A stretch of DNA of 64,000 nucleotides from NCBI GenBank assembly GCA_008973525.1, contig WACJ01000311.1:124001-188000 (forward strand). The letters are read 5' to 3'. The position numbers were made by a program, and so were the translations under genes. This DNA comes from Stenopsyche tienmushanensis (taxonomy: Eukaryota; Arthropoda; Insecta; Trichoptera; Stenopsychidae). Every line of letters starts with the position of its first letter. Within the stretch, counting starts at the first letter, position 1. The notes beneath the pieces were generated by a model. It worked only from the letters and a program-made list of their open reading frames with translations, ran no database searches and had not been told where the DNA came from. Positions 1 through 14,300 of this stretch are shown here, piece after piece.

Positions 1-2009
1 ATTTTGCCATATAATATTTTTGATTGGCAGTATACAGATAATTTGTCTAGTACCGCTATTCGTCAATGCATGCCATCACTATCGCTATTTTCTCGATTAT
101 CTCAAATGGTGTTTGAATTCGAGAGTCTCTTGCGGTATATCTATATTATATTAATAGTAATTTTATGCTAAATAAATTAATTTATACACAAAAAATATGT
201 TTAGATTGACCAAATTTGACATTAAAAGAATTGGTGAAGATCCTGAATTTATCATATGAAGATTTTCGATAATGTATAAAATCCACTGATTGCCTCAATA
301 TGAACAATTCTAATGTAAATATAAATAAGAACATTATTTATGCAGCATCCCATTTAAGTCAACGATTTGATGTATTTCCGCGTTCGTTCGTAGATTTATA
401 CAATGTTGATCAAAAAAACTTGTGATCATTTGAATCATGATATGACCGAGATTGTTTTTTTTATAAACAAAAAATGGCCTTTGTTGAGATCTCCGTGGAT
501 CGCGTGGGGCGCAAATCCAAATGGCGATCTCAACAACACTCACCCATAAAGCAGGTATTCCTGGAATACGTTCACGGCACTCGAATGAGAAATGTCGGAC
601 AGTGAAGTGTGAAGATTCCTCGAAAGCTATATTTGCATAATCGACCGAAAATGAATCTCCTAAATGGGCACTTAAGATGCTCTCCAGGGCAACGGGTTGC
701 AAAAGTGCGCAAATGTCCGAACAGGGCCGCCATTCGCCGGTCGATGATTTATGGGGCGCACTCGGGAATATCATGGCAAGTCATTTGGCCGAGCTAATTT
801 AGGGCTAATTACATATTTACTAAATTAACACCTGTGAGGCACTCGCCGAGAGGCCCTCTGGCACTCCGGGGAGTAACACTTAAGTAATCAACGGGTTACG
901 TTTTTAATTAAAGGACTCGCACATGTGTAATTAATGAGGAGCGCCGGTTTTTTTGCCCTCTGAAAAAAATCAGGCCGCAAGCGCAGAGTAATCCGTTTTT
1001 AATTTACACGGGTATTGCGGCCTTAGGATAATTAAAAATAAAGGAAAGTGCAAGCCGATACGTCCCTCTAAACTCGTCGGCACCGACTCATCTTGTTTGA
1101 GGATCGTCTCAAAAGTTATACCGCTCCAAAACATCGCAAAACTATCGTATATGGTCTTCACAGATTTAAGATTCGCTTCAAATGTTTGCGAAATTAGAGA
1201 CATAAGTGATCATTATAGCATAGCATGACAGCGAAATTGTTCTTATTAAAAAAAATCGGACTTTATACTTAGATGATCGACACCTTTTATAAGCCTTAAT
1301 TTTCCAAAACAACATATTAGAATTAATTCAAAATCCAAGGAAATCTGTTCATTCCAATAAGATGATATAATCCAATACATTGCGATATGGGATTGACTTT
1401 TTTCCTGGAAAATTAACAATGAAAATGATTTTAATATGGTATATTACCGAATATTAGACAGTAGCTATTTTTGCATGATGATAAATACTATTATAAATAT
1501 TTCAAGATTCACGACAAATATAAAAGATCATTGAAAAAGACACAGTATATTCAACATGCCATATTTTGGTGCATCATTAGAACAAATAAATCATCTAGGA
1601 TTTGAATATATTAACAGCATAAATGTTAAATTAATATTATAATATATGATATATTATTTTTTAATAAATGATAAGTTCTAAATTAATCATCAATTTAAGT
1701 TCGTAAGTATTAGCTCGAATATGTTTAGCAACTTTGCAAATTTGCAGTGCTTTCATGTTTTCAATACCTAAAATTTTCCGCTTTATTAAAAGGTCCTTAA
1801 GTTTTAACCATATAAGTGAAGCTAAATTTAAGAATTAATTTCTGAAACGTATTAATTTTCAATATTTTATAAAAATACTTAATGTTAATTGCTATAAAAA
1901 GCAATAGATTTAATTAGATATAATCCAAATCATATTTAGATTTCTTATATAATTCGAATCTAAATATAATATTTTTTCGGAAAATATTGGATAGATGACC
2001 AGCTCAAGT

Positions 2010-2215
2010 TGTGGTTGCCGTCGAAGGTCATTTGCGTGCCTAGGTTTTCAAGTCCTGGCGGAGGTGGGTTTTGCGAGGGATCGAAAATGAATAATGCTAA
2101 TGCATATTGATGGTTGATTGGAGGGCCGGTGAACCCTTGAGCGGGCGGCGCGCTAATGACAGGGCCGGCGCCCTCCGCCTCCGCCCCAGGGCCCCACCAC
2201 GCTTTATTTACGACT
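2010..2215. other. G+C-rich island, possible conserved regulatory element
   Basis: A compact G+C-rich block (strongest at 2110-2205) stands out from A+T-rich surroundings and is flanked by homeodomain-like TAAT cores. The minus strand is open for 85 codons (1960-2214) and proline/glycine-rich. It has no ATG, and no upstream AG gives a frame continuing the phase-2 end of exon B. I favour a non-coding island, but an unrecognised exon is not excluded. Confidence 0.25.
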
Positions 2216-5165
2216 TCTTAAATGCCTTTTTCCGTTTTTTCACCTCCAACCTGATATATGACCGCCAACCCTAGACGCGCTCATCATGGCCTGTGAATAA
2301 TGAAGTTGTGCGAATGCTCCGCTCCGATTGACAGAACGATTGCGTGATATACTGCGAATAAAGCATTATTTCAAACAACCTGAAATTGATATAGAAATAT
2401 ACGCTTTTGTATACAGATTTTTTTTTTGTAAACGCATTATTATGAAAGCATGAAAAACTTTTCATTTCAACATGAAACGACTAATGGCCGCGTCATAATT
2501 TTGACCCCTTTGATAGTTTGAGCGACATTTTTACTAACAATCTTTCTTAATCAAGTGTATGCATAATGGATTAGTTCTTGGGCTCTAGACATTCTTAAAT
2601 TATGGAGCTTTAGTGAAAAACTTTAAAGTATTATTTTAATGTCGTTATATAATTTAAATGAGGTTGTGACAAAAACCCCAATCCATACATACAATTTTAA
2701 CAACACTACACATTATAGCATTTCCATGAAAAGAAATTGATGATCGTTAAGATCCATCATGATTTTATTAAGAACACTTATTTAAATTTTTAAATTATAA
2801 TAATGACTTATATAGGAATAAAAGGCTTCTAATGCCAAATACTTTAAATACAGGAAAAAAACATGCTGTTGATAATCATTTGATAGTGTAATAAAATTAG
2901 TAACACTTGACCGGGCTGATCCATCTCAAATTCATTCATTTGTGTTTGACATCTTGTGAGTTATTGCATTTCTTTTGCATTAAACTTTCTCTGGCAGTTT
3001 GATGATTTTTAAGTTAATAAAATATGCAAAGCACAAAAAAATACCACGATACGTTATCTTTAATAACCGTTTACTTCGTAATGGGTTTTGCATACGTGAA
3101 CGTCAAAAATTATTGCATAATTGCACGTTTTTTTAAAAATTTATTGCATCATTTAATGGGCAATTATTGCGTTGCTATTATAATAATATGATGCGACAAT
3201 TTGTCTCCTCGACAACGTGCTCTTTGGGGCCATTGTGTCTCAGACTATTTAATGACGGGGAGAGCCCCCCCACTTAATAAGAGGCCATAATTTATATCAC
3301 CTGCTTTTCCCGCAGGACGGTCAATAAAAGATGTCAATAATTGCAGAATAGCAGCATTAATAAGCAGTTATCGATCGGCGTTTACACGGAATGGAAAACG
3401 ACCATAATGGGCGGCCTGGGGGCAGTCTCTTTAAAAATGGGACCCCGACATACGGAATTCAGGGTCTGGAGCTCGGGGGCACGGCGACATTTGGGGCTTC
3501 CACAGTGCAAATTGTCACTGCTGCGAAAACGAAGGACGTTATCCTCATTAAGAAACACAAGAGCAATAATTTGTATGCTTTTAGACTTCATAAGTGCTAA
3601 ATAATCCCCCTTTTTGGTTGCAAATTCATTAATGTACTCTAAAAGCAAGAACATAAAACAAAGAAAAATCTTAACTGACATACTGCAATATAATAAAAAA
3701 AATATTATACACCATCAAGATTGAATAATTAAAGTTGTACTTAAAGTCTCGTCAAATATTTTATGTTCTTTTAACAGCCTCGTGGAATTATTAAACACGT
3801 AGTTTTCTGCTTTCCTAAAGTCGTATATTCTCCTTACAGCTTGGAAAATGTGATTGCAGAACGCACCACTGAATTAATGGCGAAATTATTTCAGTTAACA
3901 CTTCTAATTTGCATTGTGCACGATTGCTGGTCATATTATAAATTTCAAGAATATTGCTAATTTAAATAATATTCTTCGAAGACAAAAAATGCCTATCCAA
4001 CGGTTACTAAACGTGCACATTTATCGATTAACGTTTTGACTTGTTAGGAATAGCAATTTTACCTTGAATTTATCGGAAATTAAGGATAATGAGTTCGCAT
4101 ACAAGACTATGTAAATCCTTTGAATAATTTAAAATGACCATATTACCATATTAAGATCTGTGTTATTATTTAGAAAGATATCTTCGAATAGCAAAATCAG
4201 ATATTATTTTAAATGTTCATACACAGCCAATACGCAAATATTATGCAGAACAAATAATTATATACTATGGGCATATTCAATAATAGTTCCTGGATTCTTT
4301 GGAGGGGCAAGTATTTTGGAAAATATTTTCAGTTGATTGGCTTATATTACTTTTTGCTGAAAACGATTAGTAAAGTAGAACGGAACTATTTTTCAGTATT
4401 TGACTTGCCAAAACAATTTTAATACCGTTTAACATAATGATGATTGTTCAATTTTAATCTACTTTGACCGATAAGTTATGTCACTAATAGCATTGAAACT
4501 AAAATATGACAATATGTGATCGTAATCATTCATTTAATTGATATTAAAAGAATTTCAGGCCGGTTAATTTTGCATATCCTTATGCTCTTAGTTAACTCTT
4601 TTTGATGTCATCAAATTAAATTTTAAGAAACTGGAAACCAAAAGAAATCTTGTTAGAATTTGTTGGCAAAACATCATTTTTTTGAGTTCGAGAAATGAAA
4701 AGGAAAAAGCAAAATTAGCATTTAGGATTTATAACGATTTCTTTTTCGTAAAATGTCTTATGTGTTATCAAACATGAGCGACTTTCCTCTCATGAGTTTT
4801 CATTATATTCCACTTTTATTTGAAATAGAAATTATTTTCCAACAATATTTTGAGCCTATATATAATCGACGATAGGTCAAATATATTTGATATTGAAAAT
4901 ATTTCCACAGTTTGGATTTAATCCTGAACTTTTATAATAAATATCTAAAAACTAAACCACTTTATCAACACTTTGTCTTTACGATAATCAATATAGGTTA
5001 CATAGGGCAATTGGGGAAACTTGTGGAATAATCTTTCAAAGATAATCATATGGATGATTTCTGGATATCACATTCATCCAAAAAAATATATGTATAAGAT
5101 TTGAGTTATAAATAAATTGATATGACCTATTAATGCCTCAAACCTTTACAAATTAAACTGCATTT

Positions 5166-5209
5166 TGATTAAGAAGATTGAACAGCATTTACTGTTCAAT
5201 CTTTAATCA
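5166..5209. repeat. Inverted repeat / hairpin
   Basis: The arms 5166-5185 and 5192-5209 are complementary over 18 bp with a 2-nt bulge in the left arm and a 6-nt loop. No transposon end or TA/TTAA duplication was recognised. It could be a tiny MITE core, a small structured RNA or chance in A+T-rich DNA. Confidence 0.5.
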
Positions 5210-8200
5210 GCAATTGTAACATTTTGCGTGGTCTTCTTATTTAAAAATCGCTCCGCATTACACAAAATGGTAATGATATCCATTAGACTTTATAATCAAA
5301 TGTCCATTACGTGACTATGTCGAGCACTTTATTGCGTTTAAGTGGAAGAACATAAGCCCACATAATATTGTGTATAGGAACGACTTGCAGAGGGAGTGCG
5401 ACAGCGGCCCTGGATTTGGCCTGGTAGCAATTTGCGCAGATTCCAAAAAGATCAAAGATGCTTCTCGTTTTCCCATGAAAATGAGTGGCGAAATGTTGGT
5501 GCCGATCTGTGATGTAAATGTTCGTTGTAAACACGCTGTAATGCGCCTTAAGAGGCGTTTAATTTGAATAAGTGCTTCATAGACATGCACCTCGCTCGGC
5601 CGACTCAAAAAAACGAGCTTGTTCTCGACACCGGACTTAATAAGTTTTTCATAAAAACTGCGTACGAAATATCGATTTCAATCAATTATTTGACGTAAAT
5701 GGCTCACCGTTACGACCTATGCAGTGCTGGTCAGCTTACTGCTCGCTTTGAGCAAAAATCGCCTAATAATGGCTTTGAGGATTGTTTATTCCTTTAATAA
5801 TAATGTTTAAAAGCGCGTCTCAAAGAAATCGTTATTAATTTTGCGATACACTACATCATAGTAAATATTGCCGGAAAAAAATCAATCAATAAAGATTATT
5901 AAGACGGTACGATTTGAGCATATTAAATGGGGATTATTAAAGTTAATTTGGCTATAAATTAAGATTTAAATTATTCTAAAGGTGTTTAAAGTCGATAAAT
6001 TAACGAAATTTCTTCAATCATGTAAGTAAGTTTTCAAGACAAAGCATTAATAAGACTTTTTTACTTGTATCAGGAATGTTTCGAATATAAGGTATTCTTA
6101 CATTTTCATGTTACGTAATAAAACTATCATAGGATTTCACGACAAAACAGTACAGATAGGCTGACTTTTTTGAGAATATTTAATTTCAAAGAGATCTACT
6201 TATAGTCAATAAAATTAAATATATTTTTCGACTTTAAACAAGAATTATTGTAAAATGTCTGGTGGTTGTGCTATTTATTGGATGATGCTAGAATTATGAT
6301 AAATTTTGTTAATTAATTTCAATTCCAATTTATTAAAATCATGGAATTCCTCTTATTTGTTTTAAATATTCTGTTTGAAATTTCATAGGAAATAAGGCTT
6401 TTTTGGGTTCTAGAACATGTTAGATTTTAATATAATCAACGCTTGAGATTATTTAATTATATTAAAATGATAAAATGGTGGTTGTAGATATTTTGAGGGG
6501 GACTCAAATATAACCCGGAATTTTACCCTACAAATTTATTAGTGATATATAAAAATACAAATGGAATATCTTATTTTTCTACATAGTTCCCTTTATTATA
6601 ATTTGTTTTTCCATCTGATAGGAAGCTTCATATCATATCAAAAAACTTTAAAATTCAATATGTTGAAAGATGAACGAATGAAAATATGTATCGCTTGACG
6701 TAATAAATGGGAAAATTATTATAAAATAGAATGCTTTATTAAGTCTATTTTGTGCTTTCTTTGTTCTTTTTAAATACCTCATGTATCTCCTGTCTCGAAA
6801 TAATTAAATCTAATATCGCCGATTACATTTTATTAAGCATAATTCAGAGGCCATGGCGTAAAAGCTCTGCAAGTTCGGCGGATAATCTTTTTGTGTCGAT
6901 TTTAAGCCCAAAATATTCAGGTGGAAAGACTGTACCATAACAGGTCCAGATTGATCGGTTAGCAAAGTACCGAGTTAATAGGTGATCATTATATTATCAC
7001 GTTTCATCGGCACCGTACAAGGCGAATCACTTTTCTCACCCGGCCGCACATTTTTTGTGTTAAAGGTAATTTAATGGTTGATACATATAGGGGCCTCTAT
7101 AAAAAAAGGTAGAGTGCGGGTTCGAACCCAACAGTATCCGATTGCGAAGGCGTAAGTGCTCCCATTTGTGTAATGATATGCTGAGACCGCGCTCCTATTG
7201 TTCGCGAGACCTGTTTTGACTTATAAGGAATCGCCGGGGATGACGTTATTTTGAACAAATATTAAACTGTCTTTATGGATGATAAATAAGGGCCGCCTCT
7301 TAATAACTCTTATCATATTTGCTGCGTTTGTTACGAGAAAAGCGCAGGAGGAAATCTGATGGAATGCTCGTGACGAGGAATGTTCTTACAATTATTTATT
7401 TTCGATTAAATTAATACATCTTGTCACATTTAGATATTAAAAATTGAGATTCGTCATCATCATTTCAGAATTACTTTCTTCAATGTCTATTAATATGGAA
7501 TAGTTATATTCATCTTGTCTATATCATACATTCACCTCCTCATATGTTCAATATTGACTAGGTAAACAATATGACTTATACGACAATATGAGTGATTTTC
7601 GTTAGAAATCAATGAAATCTTGTCTGGATTCTGGAAAAAGTCTTTCTGGGGTATATAGAGTTCGGTATCAATTTTCCGCGTAAAAGCTAGTATCAATATT
7701 CAGGATAGAAGCAGCAGAGATAGAACTACTTTTACCTGCAAATAGTGATAGAGAGCAATCCTTTAAGTAATTTTATTGACAATAATATAGCATATACATG
7801 CTTTTAAAATACCATTGTGTTATGTCACATTCATTAAATCAAATGTAGACGATCTCCATGAAAATTTTTCCCATGATGTAATATTTTTCTATGTTCTCTA
7901 TGTATATTATTATCAGGATATGCTTAAAAGAAATTGTTAATTTATGGATAGGATAGAAAGTATAATCATATCACAAATCCAACCCTATATGCTTTTATTA
8001 ACACTTTACAGTCCGGCAATGAATTTATGACTGTATTTAATCGATGTGAAATACCATCGTCCTACAAAATAATTTTTCAATATGAAAATAATTCTACTAT
8101 GTTCATCATTGCAATACTTTTCAGAGTTATTTCGTGCCAAACATTTGAGGAAGATATTTTATGAATCGAATAAAAATTAAAGATTTTATCTTTTCAACAG

Positions 8201-11200
8201 TGGATCTCAGAAATACCAATGATCTGATTTCTTCGTCCGATTACAGATGCGTCGTAAGTATTGATGTAATTATGTCCGCCACACATCGAATAGAGTGATT
8301 TGGAGCGGGCATTTTTTCCGGGCGCGTATCATTACGCCCTTTTCGCCCTCGAGTGGCACATTACCATATGAAATTGTCAAAGATGATAGTTGGGATGTGT
8401 TCTGATTTAAAGCGTTTCTTATCGGATCGGTATCACCTGGATACGAAATGGTAATTTCCCGGCAGGTAACAGGTAGCCGCTCGAACGGTCGCCCGGGGGG
8501 ACGGCCGCTTTATGTTCTGCCGTACTAATGAAATACCACGTCGAATCCAGCTCTGGATCCTTGAGGTCTATGAGACCGACTAATGACACTCTTGAATAAT
8601 TACCGAGGTGAGCACTCGTCGCCAGCTAATATACGACTGGCTACTTTGTTGCGTCGCCCATTTACAATTCGCCCTGGGCGCCGTTTTTGAGTCAACGCGA
8701 GAAGAAAGGAATTGGATTAGCAACCTTAGCTTGTCTTCTCGTTGACTAATCGCTGTTCTAATAGAAAATTTCGTTCAGTCACGCTCGAACCATTATTTTG
8801 GAAGTGAGATACATTTACGTAAGCATGGAAGCGATTGAATCCGCAAATGAAGTGTTAAGCTGCAAAAGAACTTTATTTTTTGTACCGACGCTAGACGGAA
8901 TTATTAACATAATCATCCACATAGGCATGCATTCATATTATCATGTAATTCTGCCTTCGTGCTATTTCTGCTATTATCAGAACAGAAAATAAAGTGATTT
9001 ATATTTATGGCATTTTTATGATGCACATTCTATTTGAAATGCTTCTCCATTACGGATGTCGACAATCATGTTGGCAATTTTATTTTATTGACGATAATTT
9101 GTATAAGATGACCAATACCTAAGACACGTCATGTCTCCTGAGTAAAACAATTTGGTGTATAATTTAAAACATATGGTAGAATGTGAAAAAGTACAACATT
9201 TAGACGTTTTACCAAATCAAGTTTTACCAATTTTACTGCATTTAAGCATATAAAACTGCAAATAATAGATAATATTTTTATATTTAAATCATTAAGCTGC
9301 CAAAAGCATTATATTCTAACTTAATAATGAAACTGACGCGTAAATGGTATCCATGCCTTAATAGGCTGTAACATATCAAACTGCCGAATTTCAGTAAATC
9401 AGAATGGTTCTGTATAAAACAAATTCAACTACTTGGAATTGATCACGATGTTACATCTTTATGAACATGAGAGTCAATATGAAAATAGTCTTCACACGTT
9501 TTGTGCAAAATATTGAGTTTTAATTCTCATTCACAAATTCGATTTGTTAATCCCTAATATTAACAGCAACATTCTCTAAAATGTATCGAAAAGCGAAGGC
9601 CTAAATTGAACAAAATCAAAAACAATAACACCAACAATTCGGAGCAGCGAGTGGCTATTAGAAAGTGAAGACTTGTTTAAATCGTATCCACCGATAGAGG
9701 TTATCTTCTTCTGATGTTTATGGACAATAGAGTGAAAATGAATGCATTAACTCTTTTAGTGCCGGACGACGATATATCGTTGGCAATCTAATGTTTGCAT
9801 CACGATAGAAGTCTATCTCAAAATAACTTTGTATAACGTTATATCTTGCTTAATATATAAACTTATTTTCAAGGAGTTAAAAGATTTAAGCATAACAAGC
9901 ATGGATTCGTAAAATACCAAGCATTTAAACTTAATTTTGAAGACCCTGTGTAAAATGTTGATGAGGAATTCTTACCGGGGGATATTTTTATATAAAATTT
10001 TGATCACATATGATTATAAGGATGGATTAAATCATATGCATCAGGCGTCTGTTGTATAATAAAAAATGTTAAAGCACAAAGGATTTTTGTTAAGGGGGGT
10101 CCGTTAATGTTATGATTCAGTGGGTCACCCATATATCCGCGGCGTGGTATTTGAATCCTATGTCTTTTTTGTCGAGAGTTAATTGGTGTCCGAATAATTT
10201 GGTGGGCAATCTCTGTCGGAAGATTTTGTTAAGAGTAAAATGTGTGAAAACGATTATCTGCGGCGAGTGTTATTGAGGCCGCCCTGTAATCTGGCCACAT
10301 TAAGCGGACATGTGAGCTCGCGGCGAACGCCGCCCAGAACAAGAGCCCCGTGTGATTTGTTTGCCAGCTTAACACTCATATTTTATGGGAATGTCCCGGA
10401 CAATGTATCCTCGGCGGCTCTCTAGCAAATAAAAATAGAAGAGTGAAGGCCATTTGTGGTGAGCATCCATGGGGAGCGACTATTTCCACGTCGCAACACT
10501 TTCAACGAAAGCGAATCTGCACCACAAAAAGCGCTCGTAGAAGCCATCGAGCGTTGAAAGTGCTTCTATATTTTTATATCGAATTCACTAATAACTATAC
10601 TTGTAATGATTGTTCAAATTTACGAGCATCTGAATAGCATAATTAAACGGCAGAAGTGGCAAATCAAAGAACATAATTCTTAATGTAACGACTTGGTATA
10701 AACAGTAATATTCCTCACCAATTAAGAGATAGAATTCCAATTGATATTAAAAAATGATTGAATTATGATATTAAAAGATTGTTCCTGTGTTTACTTGTCA
10801 TTTAATTTATGCCTGTTCGTTTAATTCACGTCAAAAAGTATAACTTTTCGCATTTTATCACGCTAATGTACGCACCACAGATTGAAAATCACACATAATG
10901 ATAATTTCAATTACATTGAAATATATCATTGTAAAGTTCAATTAATCAATTTGACAAAACAAAATATTAGTAGAAATCGCACGAACTTCAAGCGAACGCC
11001 CGGGCTATTAAGTGTTGAAAATAAAAAAAAAACAGTACAGATTGAACCTCCAGTAACCTAACCTAACCAATGTAGCATATAATTTCTCCACTAAAAAGTT
11101 CAAAGAAATAGCATATTTTTGATTATACCAAATAGAGCAAAAGTGTGCATTCATACATAGATATTTAATAACAGGATTGAAGCTTTAAGATATTAAAATG

Positions 11201-11560
11201 ATCTTAAATGAACTAAGAACAGAATAAAATCCAAATAATAGCTGAGAACATTGAAATTCTAACAATCGTCGGGCAAAAATATTTTGAGTAAAATGGGAAT
11301 TAATAAAGAATTTTATCCAATAAATAAGCTCAATAGTTCTATTTTAGAAAGTAATGAACAATGCTAAAATTGCCTTAATAATAGCTCATTTTAAATTTAA
11401 GGCAGTATCACATAATTTCCTCATAGCGTACACCTCTTCATACGCTCGATATTGAAGGTAGAATGGCCTTGAATTAACTTGCTGGGTTGACGTATCAATT
11501 GAGAATTTTCAAAGATTAATAATTAAAAAAAATATTATCATTATAAAAATATTTAAAAAA

Positions 11561-11640
11561 CAAGGCTTCCCAAACTTTTTTAACAAACAAAACCAATATA
11601 ACTTTATTTTTAAGCATACCTTTTATTAATTTTTTTGCTT
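11561..11640. mobile_element. Possible hAT-like terminal fragment
   Basis: The sequence starting CAAGGCTTCCCAAACTTTTT closely resembles the reversed right terminal repeat of the element at 31416-31942, which reads CAAGGTTTCCCAAACTTTTC. Only one end is visible. I found no partner end and no 8-bp duplication, so this is a remnant at best. Confidence 0.35.
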
Positions 11641-12805
11641 AATTTTTAGTGCGTAATATTTGAGAATTACTGATAAAGAGGTTTTAAAAAAAATATTTAA
11701 ATCAATATTCCAAAGCTATTGATACATAAAGGGTTTTAAGTTAAAACGTATTATTAAAATGACGATGAAAATTTTAAAAAATCGTATAAGATGAAAATGA
11801 AAATTATAGCTTAAAAGCTGCTACTTTTAAGCATTTTTTGGGAAGAATTGTGCAAATTCGCAATAATAATAATCTGGATAATTATGATTTGTATATGTTA
11901 AAATAAATTTGAGCACTTGTTCCTTAAGATCATTCGATATTATTAATTAAATAAAAATGCAACAATGATAACTGCATCCTGTCTGCTAATAAAAGAAAAA
12001 TTGCAAGAACTACGTTATATCTTTTATGACTTTCGAATTAAGCCAAAGAAATAAGGCCAAGAAATAGATCAAAAATGCAATAGTTGGAGAAACAAAAAGA
12101 ATGCAAGGTTACTTGGTCATAATATATTAATGTCAACCAAGCATAAAACTTTCATCGAGCCAATGAATGGTTATAAATCAGAGTCGTTTGAATCGATTAT
12201 CTTGATTCAGATTTATCGCCTGCGAGTGTTTAATTTTCCATAGTGTCTGAATAATTATTATATCGAAATTTGCATTTGGAAGACAATGGAAAATCTTTAC
12301 AATAGGAACACACTGCTCTCTTGAGAAAACTTCTTCAACGATTGCAACTAATGGCCATACTTTGTTTATTTAAAAAGGATCTAAATTATGAATGATCCAT
12401 GTCTTTCATCCAAATAATTTTAATATGCAGGTTGTTAAAAAAACAATAATTTAGGTTTTTAAATCGTTCAAAAGTACCTTAAGCTAACACAGGCCAACCA
12501 GCTGACATCGGTTTGCCACTTCCTAAGCATTTAAGCTCACCCAAATAACGTCCTACCACACCGCAATGGGGGCAATCTGGTGTATGTAAGAATGTAATTT
12601 TTCGCTGTCAAAATTATGCAAATTTTAACATGGTGACCAACGTTTTTGGGATTAATGAGAGGCTTTTAAACCCCCCAAAAACACCAGCAACCTGTAATTA
12701 ACAGAGCTGCGGTTGCCAAGAACACATGTAATACAATTAGAGGGCGCAAACAATTTTGTCCATAGATCCATTATAAATTCATAGATAGACATAAAATGTA
12801 CCAAC

Positions 12806-13044
12806 CTGTCGAAATCGGTGAGCCTCGATGAATCTCTGAATCCTTTGGCGAAAGGATTGCTGTCGATCTTCAATTTGGTGATGAGCTGGTTTTGGTATGC
12901 CGTCACAGCCGTGAACACAGTTTCAGGAAAGACATAAGTCCTGTATTGTTCGGCTTCTAAATCCTGGATTGGACCTGTCGCGTGCTCTCGCCATTTTACC
13001 AAATGGATCCTTGGCTGATATCGGTGCATTGAATTCAACACAAT
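12806..13044 (-). CDS. T-box transcription factor (Tbx20 / midline-H15 class), exon B: second half of T-box
   Basis: This 239-bp internal exon encodes 79 full codons plus two bases. It starts [16 protein letters not shown] and ends [20 protein letters not shown] ... [17 protein letters not shown](R), the universal carboxy half of a T-box domain, which contributes DNA-contacting and dimer-contacting segments. The acceptor is a polypyrimidine/T-rich run ending GCAG at 13045-13046, phase 0. The donor is CAG|GTTGGT at 12806/12805, phase 2, splitting the final arginine codon. Open frame past the donor runs on but loses all T-box similarity, which supports the splice call. It joins exon A exactly at the ...KNGQ / IVLNSMH boundary. 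The protein is a nuclear sequence-specific regulator. In flies the midline/H15 pair acts in heart, leg and segment patterning. Which paralog this is cannot be decided from one domain. No stop or frameshift was seen. Confidence 0.93.
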
Positions 13045-14040
13045 CTGCAATTCAACAACAACAACAAAAAATCAACGCAAAATTAAATACTTTTGATTGC
13101 AACAAATACAAAACAATCCCACGCTATAAATGTATCTTCAAGTATAAATCATGGTGTGTGATTAACATAACATGCCCTTGATATTAACAACTTCTGTCTG
13201 CGTGTCTTTATTATGGTCAATTGAGCAATTTTTCAACAAAAAATTAAGTCATGCTTAATTTATTCGCCGATCGATTCATGTCACTATTAATGACAAAAAA
13301 ACATGACATATAATTGTTATGTTTTTGATAGCAATTGACATTGAACGAATTGCATGTTAATGAAATAAATATATTAAGTGGTAATGTTGAAATTAAAATA
13401 TCGCAAGTGAGACACCGCTATGTAATGGGTTATCTGTTTGCGAACGTTCAGGGCTACCACATGCACTCGCATAATTTAATCGAATTAAAAAATAATGTTT
13501 ATGCAGAATTTATAAATGGACATGCATGAAACACTCGAATAATTCCCTTACTTGAAAAATTGCAGCTGAAAGATTACATAAAAATTAACAATATTGTCTT
13601 ATGTTGTTATTTATATATTTTTGATCTCTTCATAAATTAAACATACTTTCAAGCTCATAATGGAATAGCATTCTGAAATACGGACACTAAGATAAACTTG
13701 AGCTTTACTTAAGTCTTAATCTCATCCAAAGAATATACTGACAAGGGAAAAAGGCTCGAATTTATTTTTCAGTAATATCAAAAATGTGATTCTATTTTCA
13801 ATATCAAGCAAACAAAGAGGTTATATTATGATAAAAGTAGAATGGATGTGTATTGAAGATCTTATGATCTTGCAATTAACTGAATACGGCCTGCATTGTG
13901 ATGAAATCAATTATTATAATTTATAAATTTATTGTATCATGCCTACGCTTTTACGATTTACATCGGCGTAACAAAAAGCTACGTCGCTCTCGTGAATTTA
14001 ATTATGATGAGTAGTCACGTGCAAAGTAGCCCCGTTAAAC

Positions 14041-14300
14041 GGTGCGCACAAGGGTTCATAGAAAAAACGTGAAAATTGAGGCCCTCCGCCCGGGGCCTTG
14101 CGTGCGCATTACGGGGGGGAAAAACGGGCTTGTTAAAAATACGCTTTCACTAAATTTTCCACCGAAACAAAAAAAGTGTGATTGTGCGTAAAGAATGCAG
14201 CACATAATTAGACTGAAAGGCATGCGAAAGGCTTTCGGGATCTCGGGGGGCAGCGGAGGGCCCTGATGGCCCCCGGGCACGGAACCGCCCGTCATGTTTC
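14041..14300. other. G+C-rich island in intron
   Basis: Two G+C-rich patches (14075-14125 and 14235-14295) lie in A+T-rich sequence. Overlapping minus-strand open frames are proline-rich but mutually inconsistent and have no domain similarity, so they look like by-products of composition. A conserved regulatory element is the likeliest reading. Confidence 0.25.

Larger units (their letters stand above)
1..12805. other. Non-coding DNA downstream of T-box exon B (intron or 3' region)
   Basis: Exon B ends with a phase-2 splice donor, so this stretch should begin as intron of the T-box gene. I looked on the minus strand for an exon continuing after the T-box and did not recognise one. The open frames here are short, lack family motifs and often lack a real ATG. 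The sequence is mostly A+T-rich with brief G+C-richer patches near 560-930, 2100-2215, 8310-8600 and 10240-10560, and a hairpin near 5.2 kb. The rest shows nothing I can name. Confidence 0.6.

Noticed and set aside
7118..7140. GGTTCGAACCC resembling a tRNA B-box on the plus strand
   Set aside because: No A-box, anticodon stem or acceptor stem at the right spacing upstream.
11054..11068. TAACCTAACCTAACC, three CCTAA units like the insect telomere repeat
   Set aside because: Only three units and no array. Short CCTAA runs are common in insect genomes by chance or as transposon debris.
12652..12805. Open frame continuing past exon B
   Set aside because: T-box similarity stops exactly at a good GT donor, and the continuation is intron read-through.
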